Shown: one piece after another, positions 6,257-13,752 of the stretch
How positions within the stretch are numbered: position 1 is the stretch's first letter
Layout: each line of letters opens with the position of its first letter
Assembly (NCBI GenBank): GCA_900548115.1
Contig: URJL01000048.1
Coordinates: 1-15,696 of the forward strand
Reading direction: 5' to 3'
From: an uncultured Eubacteriales bacterium
Lineage (GTDB): Bacteria > Bacillota > Clostridia > Oscillospirales > CAG-382
Length of the DNA: 15,696 nt
The notes under the pieces: model-generated
What the model was told of the DNA's origin: nothing
Database searches by the model: none
The model's input: the letters and a program-made list of their open reading frames with translations, nothing else
Program-made: the position numbers and the translations under genes

Positions 6257-7432
6257 ATGAATAAACTGAGATATGCCGGTAAGAAGATCGATCTTGTTAC
6301 CAACCTTATCCTTATCGCGGCGGTTTTTGTCGTCGTGGCGGTGTTGGAGAAAACACCCGGTGTAAACCCGATGCTCTTTACCGTATTGAAAAAAGGCGCG
6401 ATCTATGCGCTCGTTGCCGTTTCCATGAACCTTTTGAACGGCTTTACGGGACTGTTCTCGCTCGGCCAGGCAGGCTTTATGCTGCTCGGCGCTTATACTT
6501 ATGCGGTTCTCACCATTCCCGATGAGGCGCGCGAGAGCGTTTATATGTACATTTCGGGCGGAAGCATTGTCTCCCGCGCTTGGCTGGATAATTTCACTTC
6601 CGCGCTTCACCTTTCCGAAGGCGGCGCAACGCTTATGATCATGATCATCGGTATGACCGCCGGCGGTCTTGTGGCGGCTCTGTTCGCGTGGCTTATCGGA
6701 CTTCCCGTTTTGAAGCTCAAGAGCGATTATCTTGCCATTGCGACCCTCGGTTTTGCCGAGATCATCCGCGCTTTGTTCCAATGGGACAAGCTCGGTCCCG
6801 TTACGAACGGCTCGAACGTTCTGCGTAAATTCCCCGTATTCTCGTCGGCTCTTTTCCCGATGGTCGTTGCGGGTGTCTGCATTCTTATCATTGTGCTTCT
6901 TATCAATTCCACGTACGGACGCGCGCTGAAGGCGATCCGCGACGACGAGATCGCCGCAGAGGCAATGGGCATCAATCTTGCCCGCCACAAAATGACCTCG
7001 TTTGTCATCAGCTCGTTCTTTGCCGGAATCGGCGGCGCAATGCTTGCCATGTTCCAAAACACGCTTCAGGCAACGCCGTTTAAATCGGCAATGACCTATG
7101 AGATCCTGCTGATCGTCGTTATCGGCGGTATCGGTTCGATCTCGGGAAGTATCTTCGCTTCGTTTTTGTACATCGCCGCTTCCGAATGGTGGCTCCGCGG
7201 ACTGGACATGGGCAAGTTCTTGTTTATCAATTCTCCGAAGGTGCTCCGCGGCGGCTTCCGTATGGTTGTCTTCTCGGTCATCATCATGATCATTGTGCTG
7301 TTTTTCCGTAAGGGAATCATGGGCACAAACGAGTTTTCTGTCACGCGAATTATCAATTTCTTCAGCCGTTTGTTTACTAAAAAAGAGGTTTTTGTCGCAA
7401 AGCCGACGTCGGGTAAGGAGGTACAGAAATAA
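6257..7432 (+). CDS. livM: LivM-like branched-chain amino acid ABC transporter permease
   Basis: Second permease, 391 residues. GGGGGGAAGG at 6244-6253 precedes the start. Visible motifs: GLFSLGQAGFMLLGAY (65-80), KSDYLAIATLGFAEIIR (155-171), the coupling loop KAIRDDEIAAEAMGINLARHK (225-245) and IGGIGSISGSIFASF (289-303). An N-terminal helix (15-31) and a further series of hydrophobic helices match the LivM plan. The region 88-122 between helices is extended and polar, probably extracellular. A basic cytoplasmic tail follows the last helix (after about 350). The stop overlaps livG by one base (TAATG), with TAAGGAGGT (7414-7422) inside its 3' end serving livG. Confidence 0.92.
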   Translation: MNKLRYAGKKIDLVTNLILIAAVFVVVAVLEKTPGVNPMLFTVLKKGAIYALVAVSMNLLNGFTGLFSLGQAGFMLLGAYTYAVLTIPDEARESVYMYISGGSIVSRAWLDNFTSALHLSEGGATLMIMIIGMTAGGLVAALFAWLIGLPVLKLKSDYLAIATLGFAEIIRALFQWDKLGPVTNGSNVLRKFPVFSSALFPMVVAGVCILIIVLLINSTYGRALKAIRDDEIAAEAMGINLARHKMTSFVISSFFAGIGGAMLAMFQNTLQATPFKSAMTYEILLIVVIGGIGSISGSIFASFLYIAASEWWLRGLDMGKFLFINSPKVLRGGFRMVVFSVIIMIIVLFFRKGIMGTNEFSVTRIINFFSRLFTKKEVFVAKPTSGKEVQK

Positions 7433-8277
7433 TGAAAAATGTACTTCGCATGGAAAACGTGACCATGCAGTTCGGCGGCGTTGTTGCGGTCAACAATCTT
7501 TCGCTGAAGGTCGATGAGGGACAGATCGTTTCACTGATCGGACCGAACGGCGCGGGAAAAACGACGGCGTTCAACTCGATCACGGGTATTTACGAGCCGA
7601 CCAACGGTGCGGTTTATTTCAACGACAAAATGATTGTCTGCAACCATCCGAAAGGCAAGATGAGTCGCATCTATGCCGGTGAAAACATGGGAAAATATCA
7701 TAAAACCATGGTAAAGACTCCCGATCAAATCACCAAGCTCGGCATGGCGCGCACCTTCCAAAACATTCGTCTTTTCAAGAGTATGACGGTTTTTGAGAAC
7801 GTGCTGGTCGCAAAGCATTTGCGCCGTACTTCGAATCTTTTCACCGCGACCTTCCGTCTCAACGCGGCGGAGGAAAGAAAGATGCGCGTCGAAACGATGG
7901 AGCTTTTGCGCCTTTTGGAACTGGAGGACGTTAAGGATGAGCTTGCAACCTCGCTTCCGTACGGCAAACAGCGCCATTTGGAGATCGCCCGCGCGCTTGC
8001 GACCAACCCCGAGCTTTTGCTCCTCGACGAGCCGGCTGCCGGTATGAACCCGCAGGAGACGATCGAGCTTACCCGCTTTATTCGCCGCATTCGCGATGAA
8101 TTCGGTCTCACCATTCTTTTAATCGAGCATCATATGAATTTGGTTATGGATATTTCCGACCGAATTTACGTTATCGATTTCGGCAAGCTGATCGCCGAAG
8201 GAACCCCCGAGGAGGTTCAGAACAATCCTCGTGTAATCGATGCATATTTGGGGGTGGCGGACGATGCTGAAAATTGA
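7432..8277 (+). CDS. livG: LivG-like branched-chain amino acid ABC transporter ATPase
   Basis: ATPase subunit of 281 residues. Motifs: Walker A GPNGAGKT (37-44), Q-loop ARTFQN (Gln110), signature region LPYGKQ (175-180, the LivG form of LSGGQ), Walker B LLLLDE (195-200), GMNPQE D-loop region and switch His233 (LIEHHM). The C-terminal tail VIDFGKLIAEGTPEEVQNNPRVIDAYLG is typical of LivG. Compared with E. coli LivG from memory, about 24 extra residues lie between the strand after Walker A and the Q-loop (about 70-95, Lys/Gly/Tyr/Met-rich). The rest aligns without gaps of note, so this is an insertion and not a frameshift. It overlaps livF by 14 bases and pairs with it as the ATPase heterodimer. 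Confidence 0.93.
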   Translation: MKNVLRMENVTMQFGGVVAVNNLSLKVDEGQIVSLIGPNGAGKTTAFNSITGIYEPTNGAVYFNDKMIVCNHPKGKMSRIYAGENMGKYHKTMVKTPDQITKLGMARTFQNIRLFKSMTVFENVLVAKHLRRTSNLFTATFRLNAAEERKMRVETMELLRLLELEDVKDELATSLPYGKQRHLEIARALATNPELLLLDEPAAGMNPQETIELTRFIRRIRDEFGLTILLIEHHMNLVMDISDRIYVIDFGKLIAEGTPEEVQNNPRVIDAYLGVADDAEN

Positions 8278-8962
8278 AAACCTGAACGTATCGTACGGCG
8301 GTATCAACGCCGTGCGCGATGTATCCTTTTCGGTTAAAGAGGGTACGATCGCAACGCTTGTCGGCGCAAACGGTGCCGGAAAAAGCTCGATTTTGCGCTC
8401 CATTTCCGGTGTTGTAACGCCGAAAAGCGGCTCGATCCGCTTTTTGGATAAGGAGATCGTCGGCATGTCCACCGAGAAGATCGTATCGGCGGGCATCACA
8501 CTGGTTCCCGAAGGCCGCCGCATTTTCCCCGATCTTACGGTTTTGGAAAACATCAAGATCGGCGCGTATCTGCGCAAGGATTCGCTGGACAACGATATTG
8601 CATGGGTGTACGATCTGTTTCCCCGTTTGAAGGAGCGTTCGTGGCAGATGGCGGGAACGCTGTCGGGCGGCGAACAACAGATGCTCGCGGTCGGACGCGC
8701 CCTTATGAGCCGTCCGAAGCTTTTGATGATGGATGAGCCGTCGCTGGGGCTTGCTCCTCTTATCGTTCAGGACATCTTCAAGATCATTAAGGAGATCAAC
8801 AAGATGGGCGTTACGATCCTTCTGATCGAGCAGAACGCCAACATGGCGCTGAAAACTGCCGACTACGGTTATGTTTTGGAAACGGGACGTATTTTGCTGT
8901 CGGGAACGGGCGCCGAACTGCTTGAAAACGAAGAAGTGAAAAAAGCATATCTCGGAAAGTAA
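8264..8962 (+). CDS. livF: LivF-like branched-chain amino acid ABC transporter ATPase
   Basis: Second ATPase subunit, 232 residues. The ATG at 8264 is preferred over one at 8240 because it follows GGGGGTGG (8250-8257) and matches the usual LivF N-terminus MLKIENLNVSYGGI. Motifs: Walker A GANGAGKS (34-41), PEGRRIF at 82-88 with Glu in the Q-loop position as in LivF proteins, signature LSGGEQ (133-138), Walker B LLMMDE (153-158), SLGLAP and the switch region LLIEQN (Gln190 in place of His, normal for LivF). It completes the five-gene importer and is the last gene before the terminator. Its start lies inside livG, which suggests coupled translation. Confidence 0.93.
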   Translation: MLKIENLNVSYGGINAVRDVSFSVKEGTIATLVGANGAGKSSILRSISGVVTPKSGSIRFLDKEIVGMSTEKIVSAGITLVPEGRRIFPDLTVLENIKIGAYLRKDSLDNDIAWVYDLFPRLKERSWQMAGTLSGGEQQMLAVGRALMSRPKLLMMDEPSLGLAPLIVQDIFKIIKEINKMGVTILLIEQNANMALKTADYGYVLETGRILLSGTGAELLENEEVKKAYLGK

Positions 8963-8974
8963 AGAAAATGCAAA

Positions 8975-9010
8975 GGCTGTGCGAACGCGGTGCGGGCGCA
9001 CAGCTTTTTT
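8975..9010 (+). terminator. Terminator after livF
   Basis: GCTGTGCG (8976-8983) pairs perfectly with CGCACAGC (8997-9004), with a 13-base loop and T9005-T9010 directly after. It ends the liv operon. Confidence 0.9.
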
Positions 9011-9090
9011 CGTATTTTGCACAGGTTTTCTTTTGTTATTTATAGAGAATTATACCTTTGACCCAAAATGGAAAAATTAAAAAGTTAGTC

Positions 9091-9119
9091 TTGACAAAGG
9101 ACACTTGCCGCGGTATGAT
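9091..9119 (+). promoter_or_regulatory. Promoter of the mutY-MATE operon
   Basis: A consensus TTGACA (9091-9096), a 17-base spacer and TATGAT (9114-9119). The start near 9126 gives an 80-base leader holding a small AAAAG/CTTTT hairpin (9150-9162) followed by more T. The stretch 9011-9090 is AT-rich with no gene seen. Confidence 0.8.
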
Positions 9120-9205
9120 ACTGTCGAAAGGGAATGTGTGATCTCAACGAAAAGGCGCTTTTTTTTTGAAAAGTGTACGGCAAAAATGTCGGAAAGGAGC
9201 ATGTT

Positions 9206-10324
9206 ATGGCGCGTAAGATCGTTCCGCCGGAACGTTTTTTTGAAGAGGATATTCGGATTTTAAGCTATGCGTGCTCCGATATCATCGAGTGGTACGCTCA
9301 AAACCGACGCGATTTTCCATGGCGCAGCGACCCGTCTCCGTATAAAGTTTGGATATCCGAAGTTATGCTGCAGCAGACCCGCATCGAAACGGTGCTTCCG
9401 TATTATCGGCGCTTTATGGCGGAGCTTCCGACGATTCGAAGTCTTTCCGAGGTAGATGAAGACCGCCTTCTCAAACTGTGGCAAGGGCTCGGATATTACA
9501 GCCGCGCCAAAAACTTAAGGCGCGCCGCCCGCATGCTCATGCGCGATTACGACGGATTTTTGCCGCGCTCCGCAAAAGAACTGAGAAAGCTGCCCGGTAT
9601 CGGGGATTATACGGCGGGCGCGATTGCTTCCATCGCTTTTCAGCTGCCCGAGCCTGCCGTGGACGGAAATGTTTTGCGCGTTGTGTCAAGACTTCTCGCT
9701 TCCTATGACGATGTGACGCTTCCTTCGACAAAAGCTCGGATAACCGAGCTTTTGCGGGATGTTTACCCGAACGGGGAGAATGCCGCATTGTTGACCGAAG
9801 GGCTTATGGAGCTGGGCGAGACGGTCTGCATTCCGGGTGAAAAACCGAAATGCCGACTTTGCCCCGCGCGTGAGGAATGCGTCGCACACGAAAAGCGCAT
9901 ACAGGAAAGACTTCCCATCCGAAAGGATGCCTTGCCGCGCCGTACAGAGGAGAAAACGATCCTTCTTTTGCATTATGAAAAGCGTTTTGCTCTTCATCGC
10001 CGCGGTAAAGGACTGCTTGCCGACATGTGGGAAATTCCGAGCTATGACGGCAATCTCTCCGAAGCGGAGGTGACGGAAAAGCTTGCCGCCGACGGGATTC
10101 GTACGCGCTCGATCACGCCGATCTGCAATGCAAAGCATTTGTTTTCGCATGTGGAATGGTACATGACGGGATATCGGGTCGAGTGTGCCAATCGCTCGGA
10201 ACGGCTGATATGGGAAACGCCCGAGAACATTCGGACGCTTTATGCCATTCCGTCCGCCTATCGTAAATATCTGAAATATCTCGAAAAAGAGGAACAGGAA
10301 AATAAAAATGGAAAGAAATCATAA
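9206..10324 (+). CDS. mutY: Adenine DNA glycosylase MutY
   Basis: Base-excision repair glycosylase that removes adenine mispaired with 8-oxoguanine; 372 residues. The start at 9206 has AAAGGAG at 9193-9199. Order of domains: the N-terminal helical domain with WISEVMLQQTR (49-59), whose Glu52 is the expected acid; the helix-hairpin-helix LPGIGDYTAGAIAS (129-142); VDGNVLRV (152-159) with catalytic Asp153; and a four-Cys iron-sulfur loop at Cys208, Cys216, Cys219 and Cys225. The first Cys spacing is seven residues, one more than in E. coli as recalled. The C-terminal NUDIX-like domain has HLFSHVEWYMTGYRV, the 8-oxoguanine-reading region. The 3' end overlaps the MATE gene by 17 bases. It is complete and probably functional. 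Confidence 0.95.
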   Translation: MARKIVPPERFFEEDIRILSYACSDIIEWYAQNRRDFPWRSDPSPYKVWISEVMLQQTRIETVLPYYRRFMAELPTIRSLSEVDEDRLLKLWQGLGYYSRAKNLRRAARMLMRDYDGFLPRSAKELRKLPGIGDYTAGAIASIAFQLPEPAVDGNVLRVVSRLLASYDDVTLPSTKARITELLRDVYPNGENAALLTEGLMELGETVCIPGEKPKCRLCPAREECVAHEKRIQERLPIRKDALPRRTEEKTILLLHYEKRFALHRRGKGLLADMWEIPSYDGNLSEAEVTEKLAADGIRTRSITPICNAKHLFSHVEWYMTGYRVECANRSERLIWETPENIRTLYAIPSAYRKYLKYLEKEEQENKNGKKS

Positions 10325-11801
10325 AACGGGTCGCGCTTCGCGTTTGCTTTTGGAGCTTTCCCAACCGATACAATTGACGCAAGGCTCGCCGTGGAAGGTC
10401 ATTCTCCGCTATGCCGCACCGATCATGCTGTCGTATCTTTTACAGCAGATCTATGTTTTGACCGACGCGATCATTTGCGGACAGGTTCTTCCGACGGAAC
10501 AGGTGGCGGGGGTGAATGATACCTTTGCGCTCACCCTGTTTTTCCTGCAGTTCGCGTTCGGCTGCACGGCCGGCTTCGGTGTTATTACGGCACGTTATAT
10601 CGGCGGCGGAGATAAAGTCGGTGCGCGACGGTCGTTCGCAACGCAGATCTATCTGACGCTTGCTATTTCGTTGCTTCTGACGGTTCTGGCGCTTTCGCTT
10701 TTGCCGACACTTTTGGGACTGATCAACGTTCATCCCGAAAATCCCGTCGTATACGGTGCGGCGCGCGATTATTGTTTTTATCTTTTCTTGGGCATCGCCG
10801 CACAGATGGGGTATAATTTTGTCTGCGGCATTCTGCGTTCTTACGGCGACAGCGTGACGCCGCTTGTATTTCTTGTGATCTCGACGGCGCTGAATATCGG
10901 GCTGGATCTTTTGTTTCTGATTCCGCTTGCCATGGGTCCTGCGGGCGCGGCGATCGCAACGGTCACGGCACAGCTTTTGAGCATGATCGGATGCCTTGCC
11001 TACACATTTCACCATTACCCCGATCTTCGTCTCGGACGGGAGGATTTTCGTATCGGGAAGCGGGATGTGTTCATGCATCTTCGTCAAGGAATCCCGCTCG
11101 GTCTTCAATTCGCGATTTTGTCGGTCGGGATTATCGTTATGCAGGGAGCGGTGGTTCGCTTTGACCTCACCGAAAGCGGACGCATGGTCGTCGGAACTCC
11201 GGCGCAGAACGGCTTCGGCGCGGCAAACAAGCTGATCTCGTTTTTGATGGCGATGTACAACGGACTTGCCTCGGGAATTCTCGGTTATAACGCGCAGAAC
11301 CTCGGAAAACAGGATTACGAGCGGATTCGCAAGGGAACGCTCCAGTCGCTGGTGCTTATGCTGATTTTGTTCGGACTTTGCCTTACCGTCGGACTTCTTT
11401 TGAGCGTCGGCGGGGCGTACCAGTATATATTTATGAGCCGAGAAAAAATAAGCGACGCGACGATACGGTTTGGAAATACGTTTTTGTATGTGGATATTCT
11501 TCTTTACGGCGTGCTCGGATTTTTGATCGTGGTGCGCAGCGCCGTTCAGGGAATCGGGAAATCCGCTTATGTTTTGGGAGCGGGAATTGCCGAGCTTTTG
11601 GCGCGCGGACTTATATGCGCCTATCTTCCCGCCATCATCAACGGCGGTCCGATTGATTCGACGGCGTCCGGCGCCGCTTTCGCCGCCGTCTGCTTCGGCG
11701 ACCCCGGTGCATGGATCGCCGCGTCGCTCGTTCTGCTCTTTCCGCTGTGCCGCAATATTCTCGGAATGCGGTATGAGAAAGAGAGAAAAAGCATGTCGTA
11801 A
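10308..11801 (+). CDS. MATE family efflux transporter
   Basis: Membrane antiporter of the multidrug and toxin extrusion family, 497 residues, about twelve transmembrane helices in two similar halves. The N-half begins with GSPWKVILRYAAPIMLSYLLQQIYVLTDAIICGQ (about 26-59), the standard first-helix region, and the family stretch TARYIGGGD follows at about 94-102. The second half begins near RQGIPLGLQFAILSVGIIVMQGAVV. Transport is normally driven by Na+ or H+; the substrate cannot be read from the sequence. An ATG inside the end of mutY with AGGAACAGGA upstream makes the pair translationally linked. The C-terminal part has a polar Gly/Ser/Asp-rich loop (around INGGPIDSTASG) before the last helices. 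The reason for pairing with mutY is not evident. Confidence 0.9.
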   Translation: MERNHKTGRASRLLLELSQPIQLTQGSPWKVILRYAAPIMLSYLLQQIYVLTDAIICGQVLPTEQVAGVNDTFALTLFFLQFAFGCTAGFGVITARYIGGGDKVGARRSFATQIYLTLAISLLLTVLALSLLPTLLGLINVHPENPVVYGAARDYCFYLFLGIAAQMGYNFVCGILRSYGDSVTPLVFLVISTALNIGLDLLFLIPLAMGPAGAAIATVTAQLLSMIGCLAYTFHHYPDLRLGREDFRIGKRDVFMHLRQGIPLGLQFAILSVGIIVMQGAVVRFDLTESGRMVVGTPAQNGFGAANKLISFLMAMYNGLASGILGYNAQNLGKQDYERIRKGTLQSLVLMLILFGLCLTVGLLLSVGGAYQYIFMSREKISDATIRFGNTFLYVDILLYGVLGFLIVVRSAVQGIGKSAYVLGAGIAELLARGLICAYLPAIINGGPIDSTASGAAFAAVCFGDPGAWIAASLVLLFPLCRNILGMRYEKERKSMS

Positions 11802-11872
11802 CTTTAGAAAGATGCCCGATGGGGAAGCTGCATATTCCGCAAAGGCTTTCGTAAAAGTACGAAAAGTGAAGA

Positions 11873-11915
11873 AGCACACGCCCGATACCCATGCGGTTCG
11901 GGCGTGTGCTGATTT
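11873..11915 (+). terminator. Terminator after the MATE gene
   Basis: AGCACACGCCCGA (11873-11885) pairs over 13 bp with TCGGGCGTGTGCT (11898-11910). The loop is 12 bases, followed by GATTTTG. A smaller perfect 7-bp hairpin TTTCGTA/TACGAAA lies upstream at 11847-11864. The T-run is short, so termination may be partial. Confidence 0.75.
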
Positions 11916-11956
11916 TGTCATGGACAAATAATGCTGAAAAATGGTCGTTTTCTCTC

Positions 11957-11985
11957 TTTACTTTTTTTGCTTCGGCTTTTATAAT
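11957..11985 (+). promoter_or_regulatory. Probable promoter of the WbsX-like gene
   Basis: A perfect TATAAT at 11980-11985, with TTTACT (11957-11962; four of six consensus bases) 17 bases upstream. The -10 sits between the arms CGGCTT (11973-11978) and AAGCCG (11987-11992). The start near 11992 gives a leader of about 50 bases. Confidence 0.65.
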
Positions 11986-12041
11986 GAAGCCGTACCGAAA
12001 ATTTTTGAAGCAAAAAGCGAAAAACAGAACGGAGCAAAACG

Positions 12042-13232
12042 ATGTATAATATTAAGCTTTACGACTATGTACCCGAGCCGCAGCCCGTCTCGTCCGACTA
12101 TATCGTCGCCGCGCATTATTATGCCGCGTGGAAAAAAGGCGCGGCGGGGCTGCACAACGCTTTTTTTGACCTGCACGATTATCCCGAGCGCACGCCGCTT
12201 GCGGGATATTATGACGAGGAAAACCCCGCATATACCGACTGGGAGATCAAGTGGGCGCTTGAACACGGGGTCAATTGCTTTATTTATTGCTGGTATCGCA
12301 AGCGAGAGAACATGGGAAAGCCCGTGACGGTCGACGATCTGCGCTGTGCGCACGGACTGCACGAGGCGCTTTTTCAAGCAAAGTATCAAAACCGCATGAA
12401 ATTTGCCATCATGTACGAGGCGCAAAATCGCTGGGGCGGAACCGACCGCAACGACCTTCTTTCAAACCTTATGCCTTTCTGGATGAGAGAATATTTTACG
12501 CGCGAAAACTATCTCGTGATCGACAATAAGCCCGTGCTTTTCGTTTACGACGACACAAATCAGATCCGTGACGCTTTCGGTTCATCCGATGCACAGAGGG
12601 AAGCATTCGACGCCTGCCGCGAATATGCGGTGAAAAGGGGTTTTTCCGGTATGCTTTTTGCCCTACAAAACCGCGGAAAAGATCCGTCCGCGTGGATTGA
12701 TGCGCTCGGGCGCGGATACGATTTTCACTTTTCCTACAATTGGGGCTTCGGAATCGATGAGGACCGCTCTGCCGAGGCAATTATAAGAGGACAGCATGCG
12801 TACCATGCACTGCGTGAGGCGGCGACCCCGGGAAAATTCTGCACGACGGCTTCCTGTTTTTGGGACCCCGAACCGCGTTTTAAAACCATTCCGTCGATCC
12901 CGTACGAGCACAACGAGTGGTATCTTTCTCCCGACGAATTTCGCCGCGTCTTGCGGGACTGCAAGGCGTTCGCCGACCGTATGCCGAAGGATTCGGTCGG
13001 GCGAAAGCTTATTATGATTGACAACTGGAACGAGTGGGACGAGGGACACTTTGTCGCGCCGAGCCATGCTTTCGGTTTTCGGTATTTGCAGGCGATCCGC
13101 GAGGAGCTTACCGCGCGCGATAATCTGCCCGATTATCGTATGCCGCAGGATATCGGGCTTTCGAATTTCAACAAAAGCTGGGGAAGCCCCGATCTTTCCG
13201 AGGTTTGCCGAAAAAAGTTTCATCTGAAATAA
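12042..13232 (+). CDS. WbsX/GH99-like carbohydrate-active protein
   Basis: A 396-residue cytosolic-looking protein (no signal peptide or membrane span) with the WbsX-type, GH99-like barrel plan. The start follows CGGAG at 12030-12034. Family features: YIVAAHYYAAW (20-30) in the first strand, TDWEIKWALEHGVNCFIYCWY (65-85), a central NKPVLFVYDD (162-171), and the C-terminal NWNEWDEGHFVAPSHAFGFRYLQAIRE (328-354), where NEW-x-EG is the strongest signature. WbsX proteins are usually found in O-antigen or capsule clusters and are annotated as glycosyltransferases or GH99-like hydrolases. Here it stands alone between a MATE gene and a housekeeping operon, so the substrate is unknown. Assignment to the fold is fairly sure; the reaction is not. 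Confidence 0.75.
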   Translation: MYNIKLYDYVPEPQPVSSDYIVAAHYYAAWKKGAAGLHNAFFDLHDYPERTPLAGYYDEENPAYTDWEIKWALEHGVNCFIYCWYRKRENMGKPVTVDDLRCAHGLHEALFQAKYQNRMKFAIMYEAQNRWGGTDRNDLLSNLMPFWMREYFTRENYLVIDNKPVLFVYDDTNQIRDAFGSSDAQREAFDACREYAVKRGFSGMLFALQNRGKDPSAWIDALGRGYDFHFSYNWGFGIDEDRSAEAIIRGQHAYHALREAATPGKFCTTASCFWDPEPRFKTIPSIPYEHNEWYLSPDEFRRVLRDCKAFADRMPKDSVGRKLIMIDNWNEWDEGHFVAPSHAFGFRYLQAIREELTARDNLPDYRMPQDIGLSNFNKSWGSPDLSEVCRKKFHLK

Positions 13233-13245
13233 GGGTACACAACAA

Positions 13246-13277
13246 GAAAACTCCTTTGCTTCGGCAAAGGAGTTTTC
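13246..13277. terminator. Bidirectional terminator between converging genes
   Basis: GAAAACTCCTTTGC (13246-13259) and GCAAAGGAGTTTTC (13264-13277) form a perfect 14-bp stem with a TTCG tetraloop. T-rich ends exist on both strands. It lies between the WbsX-like gene and the 3' end of the minus-strand operon and can serve both. Confidence 0.9.
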
Positions 13278-13281
13278 CTCT

Positions 13282-13740
13282 TTAAAACGGATTGATGACG
13301 ATCGGAATGATAAGACCGATGATCGCGCCGATCAGAACCTCGAGCGGTTTATGCCCGATGTATTCTTTCAGGTTCTTTCCCATATATTCAACGGTCCTCC
13401 ATTCGAAAAGATCTTTGGCAATACGGTTGATGACTTTGGCGTTCTCGCCCGTCGCGCGGCGAACGCCCATGGCGTCGATCATGACGACCATCGTAAAGAT
13501 GACCGAGACGGCGGCGATCGGCGAGTCGAAGCCGCACACGCGCCCGACCGATACGGTCAGCGCCCAAACGGTGGAGGTGTGCGAACTGGGCATTCCGCCG
13601 TTTTCGAAAAATTTGCGGAAATCGATCTTGCCCATGAAAATGAGCGTCAATATAAACTTGATAAACTGCGCCGTCAAAAAGGCAAGCAATGAACAGATAA
13701 GATGGTAATTGGAGAAAAGCTCGGATAAAGCCTGCATCAT
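13282..13740 (-). CDS. Divergent PAP2 family membrane protein (YuiD-like)
   Basis: A 152-residue membrane protein of the divergent PAP2 family (DUF212). The start has AAGGGGG seven bases upstream, overlapping the end of ispA. Motifs: NGGMPSSHTSTVWAL (47-61, PSSH corresponding to the PAP2 PSGH box), DAMGVRRATGENAKVIN (89-105) and YIGHKPLEVLIGAIIGL (127-143), with His130 in the place of the PAP2 third-motif His. Hydrophobic segments at about 14-36, 56-70, 74-91 and 133-150. PAP2 relatives dephosphorylate lipid phosphates, but the activity of this divergent branch is uncertain. It follows ispA by 12 bases on the same strand, which hints at a role with prenyl phosphates; that is inference only. 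Confidence 0.85.
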   Translation of the reverse strand: MMQALSELFSNYHLICSLLAFLTAQFIKFILTLIFMGKIDFRKFFENGGMPSSHTSTVWALTVSVGRVCGFDSPIAAVSVIFTMVVMIDAMGVRRATGENAKVINRIAKDLFEWRTVEYMGKNLKEYIGHKPLEVLIGAIIGLIIPIVINPF

Positions 13741-13752
13741 AACCGTGCCCCC

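Noticed and set aside
6203..7057. 284-codon minus-strand frame across livM
   Set aside because: Composition is His/Asp/Arg/Lys-rich without domain; LivM motifs occupy the plus strand.
8240..8263. Upstream start for livF
   Set aside because: The extra eight residues are not LivF-like and the site at 8250-8257 serves the ATG at 8264.
9173..9205. Upstream start for mutY
   Set aside because: AAAGGAG at 9193-9199 is ideally placed for 9206 and lies inside the longer version.
10440..11927. 495-codon open frame on the minus strand, antisense to the MATE gene
   Set aside because: It is long only because TTA, CTA and TCA codons are rare in the sense gene. Its protein is Lys/Arg/Gln-rich with no domain, and the MATE frame on the plus strand is clearly the real one.
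11812..11931. 39-codon plus-strand frame after the MATE gene
   Set aside because: It runs through the terminator hairpin, has only a weak AGAAAG ahead of it, and shows no recognisable domain. A small protein cannot be fully excluded.
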